Shown: one piece after another, positions 41,137-50,090 of the stretch | How the letters are laid out: the number at the start of each line of letters is the position of its first letter | Numbering within the stretch: the first letter of the stretch is position 1 | Source of the DNA: Actinophytocola sp. | GTDB taxonomy: Bacteria; Actinomycetota; Actinomycetes; Mycobacteriales; Pseudonocardiaceae | NCBI GenBank assembly: GCA_009377385.1 | Contig: WHUD01000013.1 | Span: 1-54,592 of the forward strand | Length of the DNA stretch: 54,592 bases | Direction of reading: 5' to 3' | Made by a program: the position numbers and the translations under genes | Notes under the pieces: model-generated | Told to the model about the DNA's origin: nothing | The model's database searches: none | Seen by the model: the letters and a program-made list of their open reading frames with translations, nothing else

Positions 41137-41565
41137 ATGGCGATGACCTCGACGCCGTACGACGCGCTCCGTCGACTCCGGGAGCTGGCCGCACGTGGCC
41201 AGCTCTCCACGCTGTGCGAGCGGCACGACATTACGCTGCTCGTCGTTCACGGCAGCGCGCTCGACGCCGAACCGCTTCGACCCGCCCGTGACCTCGACAT
41301 CGCCTTCCAGGCTCGCCACGGTGCCGCGTACGACGTCGTCGCGTTGACCAACGACTTGATCGAAGCGGCTGCGTTCGAAGCCGTCGACGTCATGGACCTG
41401 CGCAGAGCCAATTCAGTTGCTCGCGCCAGGGCACTGGCGCCAGGAAGTCTTGTGCTGCACGAGGCCGAGTCCGGGGTGTTCGCCCGAGCCCAGATGGCGG
41501 CATTGACCACCGCCATGGAAACTCGTCATCTGCGTCGCCTCGACCTCGAACTGCTGGCGGGCTGA
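41137..41565 (+). CDS. mntA: MntA-type minimal nucleotidyltransferase antitoxin
   Basis: The 142-residue protein has the GS...DxD core of minimal nucleotidyltransferases: Gly39-Ser40, then Asp52 and Asp54 in RDLDIAFQ. MntA antitoxins add AMP to a tyrosine of the partner HepT and silence it. The ATG at 41137 sits 2-3 bp after a TATGCT hexamer, so the message may be leaderless. The next gene starts 2 bp after its stop, giving a two-gene TA unit beside tRNA-Lys. Confidence 0.85.
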   Translation: MAMTSTPYDALRRLRELAARGQLSTLCERHDITLLVVHGSALDAEPLRPARDLDIAFQARHGAAYDVVALTNDLIEAAAFEAVDVMDLRRANSVARARALAPGSLVLHEAESGVFARAQMAALTTAMETRHLRRLDLELLAG

Positions 41566-41567
41566 CC

Positions 41568-42008
41568 ATGTCCAGAACGCTGGACGCAGACGTTGTCCGC
41601 AACAAGCTCGACGCGCTCGATCGAGCACGCACGACGCTTCGCGATATCGGCCAGCTGGATAGCGCTCGACTGAAAGGCGACCCGGTCATTGCCGCCGCCG
41701 TCGAACGATTGCTCTGCCGCATGGTCGACCTGGCCGTTGACACCAATACCCACGTCAGCGCAGCGATTCTGCATCGCGCACCTGGCGACTACCGGCAGAG
41801 TTTCGACCTCGCACACGACGCTGGCGCGCTCACCAAGGAGCTATCAGAAAGCATCAAACCGTCCGTCGGCATGCGCAACACCATCGTGCATGAGTACGTC
41901 GACGTTGACTACGGAATCGTCGCATCGGCCGCACCGATCGCGATCGAAAGCTACGGCGAGTACACCCGGCAGATCGCCAGCTTCGTCGCCCAGCACGCTG
42001 ATCTGTAG
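41568..42008 (+). CDS. hepT: HepT-type HEPN toxin
   Basis: The 146-residue HEPN protein carries RNTIVHEY (Arg103, His108, Tyr110). This fits both the HEPN RNase motif R-x4-6-H and the R-x4-H-x-Y version in which the Tyr is AMPylated by MntA. It would cleave RNA, probably tRNA, when free. It is paired with mntA in the usual antitoxin-then-toxin order. The toxin is intact by sequence. Confidence 0.87.
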   Translation: MSRTLDADVVRNKLDALDRARTTLRDIGQLDSARLKGDPVIAAAVERLLCRMVDLAVDTNTHVSAAILHRAPGDYRQSFDLAHDAGALTKELSESIKPSVGMRNTIVHEYVDVDYGIVASAAPIAIESYGEYTRQIASFVAQHADL

Positions 42009-42023
42009 CTAACATCCTCGATC

Positions 42024-42665
42024 ATGACGACGCCGCAGCCGCCCTACCAGCCCTACGACGCGCCCCACGGCGCGGGACACCCGGACGTCAAGCCGTCCAA
42101 GACGCTGTACGGCGTCGCGATCGGCGTTTTCGTGCTCGCGCTGGTGGGGGCTGCGCTGGTCGGCGCCAACGCTGTCACCGGCTTCCCCGGCCCGGTCGCG
42201 GAGCTGACCTCCGGCGAACAGCAGCAGGTCACGCTCGATGAGGAGGGCCTGACCATCTTCGTCGACCGCACCCCGGCCAATGGCCGGTGCCAGGCGACCG
42301 ACGACGGCGGCACGCCGGTCGAGCTGGGGCCGACGAAGGGCACGGAGTCCGTCACGGCCAGCGGCACCGAGTGGCACGTCCTGCTGCGCTCGGCCGAACC
42401 CGTCCCGCCAGGCACCTACACGGTCACCTGCGTCGCTGAGGACACGGCAGGAGCGGCCCGATTCGGTGTCGGCCCGCATGCCTCGGTCTTCGGAGCGGTC
42501 GCGATGATCTTCGGCGCGTTCGGCGTCGCACTGCTCGGCTCGCTGATCGCGGTGATCATCGGCCTGGTCACCTTCTTCCGCCGCCGCTCAGCGCTCCGCA
42601 AGATCCAGCAGCAGCCGCTCTGGGGCGGCTACCCGCCATACCCGCCCCAGAGCTTCACCGGCTGA
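42024..42665 (+). CDS. Two-helix membrane protein with Pro-rich N-terminus
   Basis: The 213-residue protein has a Pro/Tyr-rich cytoplasmic tail (TTPQPPYQPYDAPHG), a first helix at about 28-50 (GVAIGVFVLALVGAALVGAN), an extracytoplasmic beta-rich domain with two Cys (GRCQATDDGG and TVTCVAED) that could form a disulfide, and a second helix pair near 157-186. This resembles actinobacterial membrane proteins of unknown function. It precedes the T7SS-like cassette by 166 bp and may belong to it. Confidence 0.7.
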   Translation: MTTPQPPYQPYDAPHGAGHPDVKPSKTLYGVAIGVFVLALVGAALVGANAVTGFPGPVAELTSGEQQQVTLDEEGLTIFVDRTPANGRCQATDDGGTPVELGPTKGTESVTASGTEWHVLLRSAEPVPPGTYTVTCVAEDTAGAARFGVGPHASVFGAVAMIFGAFGVALLGSLIAVIIGLVTFFRRRSALRKIQQQPLWGGYPPYPPQSFTG

Positions 42666-42773
42666 GCACGTGGTCCGTCAACCTTGCCCTCTGGGCGTAC
42701 TCCATACTGATTAGCCCGACTTTCGGAAAGTTCCTCACGCGGACGCACCAACGCTGCTATTTTCTGCTTCACA

Positions 42774-42788
42774 CCGTGGTGGCCACGG
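42774..42788. promoter_or_regulatory. 15-bp dyad ahead of the T7SS-like cassette
   Basis: CCGTGG-TGG-CCACGG lies 43 bp before the first cassette gene, in a 166-bp gap that otherwise should hold the promoter. It may be a regulator site or a weak hairpin. No regulator gene is nearby. Confidence 0.4.
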
Positions 42789-42831
42789 TTGGTCCAATCG
42801 CACTACTCATGCGATGAGACGAGGGGTTTCC

Positions 42832-43260
42832 ATGACAGGCGGGTATGGGGCTGTCCCGGAGCAGATCCGGCAGGCGGCCAACGACATCGGTGACGTCGTC
42901 GGGAGGGCCGCGAACAGGGTGTGGTCGCCGCCGAAAGGCGACTACGGACATCCGGGTGTACAAGCCGGATGGGCGGACTTCATCGACACGATGAAAAAAC
43001 GCGTCGAAGACCTGAAAAAGCAGGCAGAGGGCCACGGCGAGGGGCTGGTCGAGGCGGCCAAGACGTACCTCGGCCTCGAGGACGACGCTGAGGCAACGCT
43101 GGGCGGCGCCGGGTCAGCACTCGACGTCGGCGGCGCGATCGGCAGCGCGCTTGGCGGTGCGGGCGCCGGCTTCATGAGCCCGGACATCGCGAGCAAGCTC
43201 AACCCGAACGCCGACGCGGATACCGGAGGCGACATCGCAGGAGGGGGGCCGTTGTACTGA
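42832..43260 (+). CDS. EspC-like small protein with YxxxE type VII secretion motif
   Basis: The 142-residue protein resembles the T7SS ESX/EspC group: a helical hairpin with GYGAVPEQIRQAANDIGDVV, GWADF at 46-50 in place of WXG, and an amphipathic second helix ending in YLGLE (79-83), which fits the YxxxD/E secretion signal. A Gly/Ala-rich disordered tail follows. ATG 42832 starts this core. Its stop overlaps the next start by 1 bp (TGATG), so the two proteins are probably made and secreted as a pair. Confidence 0.75.
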   Translation: MTGGYGAVPEQIRQAANDIGDVVGRAANRVWSPPKGDYGHPGVQAGWADFIDTMKKRVEDLKKQAEGHGEGLVEAAKTYLGLEDDAEATLGGAGSALDVGGAIGSALGGAGAGFMSPDIASKLNPNADADTGGDIAGGGPLY

Positions 43261-44642
43261 TGGCAGCCGAATTGGGGCAGACCACCGATCCGACCGCGCT
43301 CATCCCAGGGGAACCGGAGAAGATCGCGAACGACCTCCGCGAGATGGTCGGCATCATCACCAACCTCGACGGCGTCAGTCAGGGCCTCGGCGGCATCGAT
43401 CCGCTCGACTGGACTGGCGAGGCGAGCACGGCGTTCCGGAACGTCTTCGCGCAGGAACCGCCGAAGTGGCTGCAGGCCGTCGACCAGCTCAGCGGCGGCA
43501 GCGAGGGGCTCGCCAACTTCGCAGACACGCTGACCTGGGCACAGGGCGAGGCGCAGCGCGCGATCGAGATGTACACCGAGGCGCAAGCCGCGAGCAGGGC
43601 AGCCGCCGCGGACTACAACGTCGCTGAGCAGGCAGCCCAGGCGGCTGGCGAGATCATCGCGCCGTTCGCCGACCCCGCGCAGCAGGCCATCGAGGAGGCC
43701 CAGGCCGTCCTCGGCAACGCGCGGGAGGAGCTCACGGCCGTCGGCGGCGTCGTGGCACAGGCGTTCGGGTTCCAGTCGGATGGCCAGGGCGGCTACGAAC
43801 GCACCATCGGCGAGCGCGGGTTCGGCGCGGAGAACCGCAGGATGCAGATCGACCCGAACACGGGCCAGCCGGTCGACCCAGGTGGCTGGCAACGCGGCCC
43901 TGGCGGGCGCAGCTACCAGCGGGAGTTTGGTCAGGGGTCGGGTGGTCTCTTCGACCTGAACAGCACGCTGGAGCAACTCGGCATCGACGTCCCGAGCGCG
44001 GAGTGGTCCGCGGAGGCCGAGGTCGCGCTGCTGTCGGGCGAGACGGAAGGCGCGTTCGACGCGGGCTGGGTCGACGGCAAGGGGGCCCTGTCCGGTTCGT
44101 TGCTCGGCGCGGGCGCCGAAACACACGCCACCGCGAGCCTGACCGGCGTATCGGCTGGCGCGAGCGCGGAGGCGTACCTCGCGAAGGCGGCCGCTGAAGG
44201 CGAGCTGAACTTCGGCGAGCACGCTACGCTGGCCGGCCAGGGCGAGGTGTTCGTCGGCGCGGAAGCGAACGCGGACGCCAGCATCGGGCTGACCGGCGTC
44301 GAAGCCGAGGCAGGCGCGTTCGTCGGCGCCCGCGCCGTCGGCGAGGCGTCCGCGGAGGTCGGCGGCATTGGCGCTGGTGTCACCGGAGAGGCGTGGGCGG
44401 GCGCTGGAGCCGAGGCGAGCGGGCAGTTCGGCATGGGCGAGGACGGTAAGTTCCACATCGGCGGCGAGCTCGGCATCGGCCTCGGCGTCGGCGCGAAGGT
44501 CGGGTTCGACGTCTCGGTCGACCCGGGCGAGGTTGTCGATACCGTCAGCGACGTGGCCAGCGACGTCGGCGATGTGGCCAACGACGTCGGTGGCGCTATC
44601 AGCGACGGCGTCGGGGCTGTCGGAAACGCCCTCGGCTTCTAA
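43260..44642 (+). CDS. Putative T7SS-secreted protein with long alternating Ala/Gly domain
   Basis: The N-terminus (1-130) matches the putative T7SS signal domain: DWTGEASTAFRNVFAQEPPKW with WTG at 51-53, and YNVAE at 119-123 as a YxxxE motif. After a linker with ENRRMQIDPNTGQPVDP comes a region of about 175 residues (245-420) in which small residues (A/G/S) alternate with bulkier or charged ones (GVSAGASAEAYLAKAAAEGE, VGAEANADASIGLTGVEAEA), a pattern of amphipathic beta-strands or glycine-rich sheets. It closes with an amphipathic helix (SDVASDVGDVANDVGGAISD). No nuclease or other known toxin domain is visible, so the activity is open: pore-former, adhesive or structural. Confidence 0.7.
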   Translation: MAAELGQTTDPTALIPGEPEKIANDLREMVGIITNLDGVSQGLGGIDPLDWTGEASTAFRNVFAQEPPKWLQAVDQLSGGSEGLANFADTLTWAQGEAQRAIEMYTEAQAASRAAAADYNVAEQAAQAAGEIIAPFADPAQQAIEEAQAVLGNAREELTAVGGVVAQAFGFQSDGQGGYERTIGERGFGAENRRMQIDPNTGQPVDPGGWQRGPGGRSYQREFGQGSGGLFDLNSTLEQLGIDVPSAEWSAEAEVALLSGETEGAFDAGWVDGKGALSGSLLGAGAETHATASLTGVSAGASAEAYLAKAAAEGELNFGEHATLAGQGEVFVGAEANADASIGLTGVEAEAGAFVGARAVGEASAEVGGIGAGVTGEAWAGAGAEASGQFGMGEDGKFHIGGELGIGLGVGAKVGFDVSVDPGEVVDTVSDVASDVGDVANDVGGAISDGVGAVGNALGF

Positions 44643-44666
44643 CCACAGATCGGAGACCTCAGACTC

Positions 44667-45164
44667 ATGGCAAGCACGATTCCCGTGCCGATCACGTTCT
44701 CGCTGCCGGAGGGCTGGCACTCGGCGCCGCCCGACGAGGTGGGCGCGCCGGACGCCGCGTTCGTCGCGCTGCGCCCACCGGCGAGCAACGGCTTCACCCC
44801 CAACATCACCCTCAGCGGCGAGCTGCGCGGCAACGACATCCCGCTCACCCAGGTCGCCGACGAGGTGGTCGCCCGGCTGGAAGGCAGCGTCGGCACCGTG
44901 CAACTCGGCAGGCGCAAGGAGGTCGGCTCCGACGAGAGCCCCGGCCTCACCCAGGCGGTGCGGATGCCGATCACGCTGCAGGGCACGAAGCAGGACGTCG
45001 TCCAGTTCCAGGTGTTCATCACCATGCGCGACACGCAGGACACCAGCAGGAAGGTCGTGCTGCACGCTGTACTGTCCTCGACGCCGGACCGGTTCGAGGG
45101 CGTGATCAGCGAGTTCCAGACGTTCCTTTCCACCATCAAGCCCGACCAGTCACCATCCGCGTAA
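44667..45164 (+). CDS. LpqN/PsbP-fold-like cassette protein
   Basis: This 165-residue protein without signal peptide begins ITFSLPEGWHSAPPDEVG and continues with repeated beta strands, FQVFITMRDTQDTSRKVVLH and a terminal FEGVISEFQTFLSTIK helix. This order (a folded beta sheet after PEGW) is the Mog1/PsbP/DcrB fold, as in mycobacterial LpqN. In T7SS operons such proteins may be chaperones or accessory proteins. It starts 24 bp after the putative secreted protein. Confidence 0.6.
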   Translation: MASTIPVPITFSLPEGWHSAPPDEVGAPDAAFVALRPPASNGFTPNITLSGELRGNDIPLTQVADEVVARLEGSVGTVQLGRRKEVGSDESPGLTQAVRMPITLQGTKQDVVQFQVFITMRDTQDTSRKVVLHAVLSSTPDRFEGVISEFQTFLSTIKPDQSPSA

Positions 45165-45173
45165 GGAGCTGCC

Positions 45174-45650
45174 ATGAGCGAGCCTGCTGAGCGCTTGCTG
45201 CGCCGGGTCGAGGCGATCGACACCGCCGTAGCGGACAACCGGCGGCGCACGGAGACGTACCAACGCATGTCCGAGGAGCTGAAGGACGTCACCGGCACCG
45301 CCAGCTCGCCGGACGGCGTCGTCACCGTCGTCACGGACGCATCGGGCACCGTCAAGAACGTCCAGTTCACCGAGGCGATCCGCACGGTGTCGCCCGCAGC
45401 GCTGTCGGCAAGCGTTGTGCACACCATCGCATCGGCGCAGGCGGTAGCCGCCCGGTCGCAGGCCGAAGTGATCCGGCGCAGCCTCGGCGACACGACGTTG
45501 CTTGACCGCGTGCTTGCCGAGGACGCGACGCTGTTCGGGGACCGACGGCCTACCGATCCTGGCCCACCACCACAGCAGGTACGACGTCCAGAGCCCGCCG
45601 TCGATCACGTCGATGACGACTACGACTCGTACGGATCGGTGCTGCGATGA
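45174..45650 (+). CDS. YbaB/EbfC-family protein of the T7SS-like cassette
   Basis: The 158-residue protein contains the YbaB core: a coiled-coil helix (RRVEAIDTAVADNRRRTETY), VTVVTDASGTVKNVQFTEAI, and a closing helix with SAQAVAARSQAEVIRRSLG. The C-terminal 45 residues are Pro/Asp-rich. YbaB proteins bind DNA, but the actinobacterial versions next to WXG100 genes form a subfamily with unknown role, comparable to EspL. AAGGAGC stands before the ATG. It overlaps the next gene by ATGA. Confidence 0.8.
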   Translation: MSEPAERLLRRVEAIDTAVADNRRRTETYQRMSEELKDVTGTASSPDGVVTVVTDASGTVKNVQFTEAIRTVSPAALSASVVHTIASAQAVAARSQAEVIRRSLGDTTLLDRVLAEDATLFGDRRPTDPGPPPQQVRRPEPAVDHVDDDYDSYGSVLR

Positions 45651-46372
45651 GCCCGATCGCTATCGTCGCCATCGCGGTAGGTGGCACACTGCTGTTCGGC
45701 GGCGCCCTGACCTGGTTCCTCATCTGGAACAATCGCAGCTACAACGCCGAGAAGAACGCCGCGATGCAGCGGCTCAACGAGCAGGCGCCCCAGCGCGGCT
45801 GGACCTACGAGGAACGTAACGACAGCTACGTCGAGGTCTACAACAACCAACAGGCACACACCCCAGACCGGTTGCTGGTGCAGGCCCCACCGAAGGCGCA
45901 CGCCGCACACGACGTCATCACCGGCACGCACAGGGGACGGCCGTTCCTCGCCGCGCGGTTCAGCGTCTACCAGTCACCCGACATGCGGCACGACGGCAAG
46001 TTCCTCGACGTGGCGCCGGTCCTGGTCCGGACACCCGCGCTGCGGCCGATGCTCAGCGTGCGCAGGGCGTTCGCGGTGCAGACCGCCATCAACACCGGGC
46101 TCGGCCTCACCTACAAGACCGGCCACCAGGAGTTCGACAAGCAGTTCGAGGTCGACGGCGAGGACGAGCAGTTCGCCCGCGCGGTGCTGCACCCCGCCCT
46201 GATCGAGTTCCTGCTCGCCGATCCCCGGCAGCCGCGCGGGTTCTGGCTGCTCGGCGGGCACCTCGACGTCCTGCACGAGGTGGGCGACCACCGCGATCCG
46301 GACAACCTCGTCCCCGCGCTCGACCTCCGCTGCGACATCCTCGACCGGATCCCGCAGCAGGTCTGGGGCTGA
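45647..46372 (+). CDS. Single-pass membrane protein of unknown function
   Basis: The 241-residue protein has one N-terminal helix (IAIVAIAVGGTLLFGGALTWFLIW, about 4-27, in pieces) followed by a soluble domain with GTHRGRPFLAARFSVYQ, TYKTGHQEFDKQFEVDGEDEQF and DNLVPALDLRCDILDRIP. Such proteins recur beside WXG100/YbaB genes in actinobacteria, but I know no function. It is the last gene of the cassette, overlapping the YbaB-like gene by 4 bp. Confidence 0.65.
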   Translation: MSPIAIVAIAVGGTLLFGGALTWFLIWNNRSYNAEKNAAMQRLNEQAPQRGWTYEERNDSYVEVYNNQQAHTPDRLLVQAPPKAHAAHDVITGTHRGRPFLAARFSVYQSPDMRHDGKFLDVAPVLVRTPALRPMLSVRRAFAVQTAINTGLGLTYKTGHQEFDKQFEVDGEDEQFARAVLHPALIEFLLADPRQPRGFWLLGGHLDVLHEVGDHRDPDNLVPALDLRCDILDRIPQQVWG

Positions 46373-46478
46373 GGCTTGCACCAGGCGTTCCACCACATAG
46401 ACTCGCACGGGCAGCCTGGACCCGGTGAGGTGAGAGTCGATGTCGGCGTGCTGTAGCCCGCGTCAGGAGGGCAACGCG

Positions 46479-47414
46479 GTGGCCTCGCGCACGAGACCCG
46501 CGCTCCCCTTCGCACCGCCGCAGCGCAGCCATGCCGACGTCGCACGCGGGATGATCCGCATCCCCGGCGGGGAGTTCCGCATGGGCGGCGACGATCCTGA
46601 TGCTTTTCCCGACGACGGGGAGGGCCCGGTCCGCGCCGTCACGCTGTCGCCGTTCCTGATCGACGCCACCACCGTCACCAACCGGCAGTTCGCGACCTTC
46701 GTCAAGGCGACGGGGTACGAGACCGACGCAGAACGGTTCGGCTGGTCGTTCGTCTTCCATCTGCTCGTCGGCCCAGGGCAACGCCAGCACCTGATGGACG
46801 CCGTCGTGCCAGGCGCGCCGTGGTGGCAGGCGGTGTCCGGCGCGACCTGGCGCACCCCTGAGGGTCCCGGCAGTTCGATCGCGAGCCGCCAGAAACACCC
46901 GGTGGTGCACGTGTCCTGGCATGACGCCGCCGCCTACGCCGCATGGGCAGGCAAGCGGCTGCCCACAGAGGCGGAGTGGGAATGCGCCGCCCGAGGCGGC
47001 CTCGACCAGGCGCGGTTCGCCTGGGGCGATGAGCTGATCCCGAAGAACCGCTGGCGGTGCAACATCTGGCAAGGCGGTTTCCCCAGGCACAACACCGAGG
47101 AGGACGGCTACCTCGGCACCGCGCCGGCGAAGTCCTACCCGCCCAACGGGTACGGGCTCTACGAGGTGGCGGGCAACGTGTGGGAGTGGTGCGCCGACCG
47201 CTGGAGCACCACCTGGCACGCCGACGATCGCCCCGGCACCCGGATCGACCCGCTCGGCCCGCCGGACGGCGACGAGCAGGTCATCCGGGGCGGCAGCTAC
47301 CTCTGCCACGACTCGTACTGCAACCGCTACCGCGTCGCGGCCCGCACCCACAACACCCCGGACAGCTCATCCGGCAACACCGGCTTCCGCTGCGTCGCGG
47401 ACGTCGAAGGCTGA
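46479..47414 (+). CDS. Formylglycine-generating enzyme (SUMF1/FGE family)
   Basis: The 311-residue protein has the FGE core: MIRIPGGEFRMGGDDPDAFP, KRLPTEAEWECAARGG, GNVWEWCADRW and GGSYLCHDSYCNRYR. The C-x4-C pair in LCHDSYC matches the copper-binding active-site cysteines, so it should convert Cys to formylglycine in CxPxR motifs. GTG 46479 has AGGAGG about 10 bp upstream and gives the usual length. No sulfatase gene occurs in the window, so its client is elsewhere. Confidence 0.9.
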   Translation: MASRTRPALPFAPPQRSHADVARGMIRIPGGEFRMGGDDPDAFPDDGEGPVRAVTLSPFLIDATTVTNRQFATFVKATGYETDAERFGWSFVFHLLVGPGQRQHLMDAVVPGAPWWQAVSGATWRTPEGPGSSIASRQKHPVVHVSWHDAAAYAAWAGKRLPTEAEWECAARGGLDQARFAWGDELIPKNRWRCNIWQGGFPRHNTEEDGYLGTAPAKSYPPNGYGLYEVAGNVWEWCADRWSTTWHADDRPGTRIDPLGPPDGDEQVIRGGSYLCHDSYCNRYRVAARTHNTPDSSSGNTGFRCVADVEG

Positions 47415-47450
47415 CCCCGGGCGCCACGGCCGGTGACGTCCGCAGCGACG

Positions 47451-47520
47451 AACACGGCGTCCGGAACGGGGAACACGACGTCCGGAACGGGGGACACGAC
47501 GTCCGGAACGGGGGACACGA
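47451..47520. repeat. 21-bp tandem repeat, second array (after FGE)
   Basis: Units start at 47451, 47472, 47493 and a part-copy at 47514. Consensus GGACACGACGTCCGGAAC plus GGG is nearly identical to the array before galT. The period is 21 bp. It lies between convergent genes, so it cannot be an upstream promoter site for both. Confidence 0.85.
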
Positions 47521-47537
47521 CGCACCTGCGCCGCGGC

Positions 47538-47590
47538 GGGCCGAACGGGGCGTTCGGCCCGCAATGTGCACCGAACGCCCCGTTCGGCTC
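47538..47590. terminator. Bidirectional hairpin with conserved loop, copy 2
   Basis: Arms 47538-47557 and 47571-47590 pair over 20 bp with one G-T pair. The loop CCCGCAATGTGCA differs at one base from that of copy 1 at 29.9 kb. It separates the convergent ends of FGE and the MetF-like gene and would stop both transcripts. Confidence 0.8.
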
Positions 47591-47598
47591 CCAAGGCG

Positions 47599-48486
47599 TC
47601 AGAAGGACACCGGCGAGTAGTAGTCCAGCATCTCCGCGAAGGTCTCGAAGGCGGGCTTGGACACGCCGTACGGCGCCTCGAGGTGGATGCTGATCTCGAA
47701 GCCAAGGTCGCCGACGCCGTCGATGACCCGCTTGTACAGGTCGACCAGCTGACGCTTCTTGTCGCCGAACGAGGACTCCGCCAGCCGCGCGACGAACTCC
47801 TGCTCCTCCTTGACCGCCTGGTTGCCGGGGTCCTGGATGAGCCAGTCGATCAGCCCGACCTTGGTCTCGACCCCGGGCACGAACCCGAACGACAGCAGCA
47901 CGTCGGGCCGGTGGCTGGTCCGCTTGGCGAAGTCGGTCAGGAACTCGACGATCGCGTCGGAGAACAGCAGCTGGGTCATGCCGTACGTGGCGCCCTGCTC
48001 GCACTTGAAGTTGAACCGGCCCTGCTCGCCGTCCCGCGTCGGGATCAGGATCGCACCCCGGTTCGGCACCACGTCGGTGAACGCCGCCAGCGCGTCGGTC
48101 GGCGCCATGCCAGGCCCGTCGCCGTCGTTCATGGTGCGCGGCACGCCGACGAACGCGATGCCGTCCATGCCCGAGTCACGCAGCGCGTTGAACCGCTCGG
48201 TCAGCTGCGCCTTGTCATGGAACGCGGTGACCTGCGTGCACAGCCCGCGCATCCCTGGCACCTCGGGACGGAACCCCTGCCAGAAGTCGAGCACGTCCAT
48301 CCTCGGCTTCAGCTCGACAGGGCGGTCGTCCTCCTCGGCGATCATGCCGGGGATCATGACATGCCTGATGGCGCCGGTGAGGCCGGTCTCATCGGCCACC
48401 CGCGCGACTTTCTGGCCTTCCTCGACGGCTCGCTGCACGCCACCGTCAAGCTCCGGCGGCACCAGTTCAAGGGCAATGGTCTTCAT
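47599..48486 (-). CDS. Methylenetetrahydrofolate reductase-like protein (mycobacterial Rv2172c type)
   Basis: The 295-residue protein has IALELVPPELDGGVQRAVEE, IRHVMIPGMI, MKPKMDVLDFW-like PRMDVLDFWQGF, ILIPTRDGEQGRF and FKCEQGATYGMTQLL. This is the pattern of mycobacterial Rv2172c, which has been reported to act as an atypical methylenetetrahydrofolate reductase, not the classical MetF. In the methionine cycle it would give the 5-methyl-tetrahydrofolate used by MetH. ATG 48486 is preferred to a frame 11 codons longer. It is the last gene of the adoK-metH-ahcY operon. Confidence 0.8.
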   Translation of the reverse strand: MKTIALELVPPELDGGVQRAVEEGQKVARVADETGLTGAIRHVMIPGMIAEEDDRPVELKPRMDVLDFWQGFRPEVPGMRGLCTQVTAFHDKAQLTERFNALRDSGMDGIAFVGVPRTMNDGDGPGMAPTDALAAFTDVVPNRGAILIPTRDGEQGRFNFKCEQGATYGMTQLLFSDAIVEFLTDFAKRTSHRPDVLLSFGFVPGVETKVGLIDWLIQDPGNQAVKEEQEFVARLAESSFGDKKRQLVDLYKRVIDGVGDLGFEISIHLEAPYGVSKPAFETFAEMLDYYSPVSF

Positions 48487-48580
48487 GTACGAATCGCCTT
48501 CTCGGGTCCACGCATGCACGAACGGTTGCTGTCACGGGGTGCGTGCCGGCCGGCGGTCGCACCGGGCGGCACGCCCCGCA

Positions 48581-50038
<1,458 letters not shown>

Positions 50039-50090
50039 GGTTTCCTTTCCCTCTGTGTTGTGCACAGTCTCCACGCTTCGGTGTTGTGCG

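Noticed and set aside
42024-46372. A full type VII secretion machine
   Set aside because: No EccB, EccC, EccD, EccE or mycosin gene is present in the window. Only cargo-like and accessory genes are seen.
50039-50090. S-adenosylhomocysteine riboswitch ahead of ahcY
   Set aside because: The gap to metH is only 52 bp and shows no structured aptamer. Any riboswitch would have to be upstream of adoK, outside the window.
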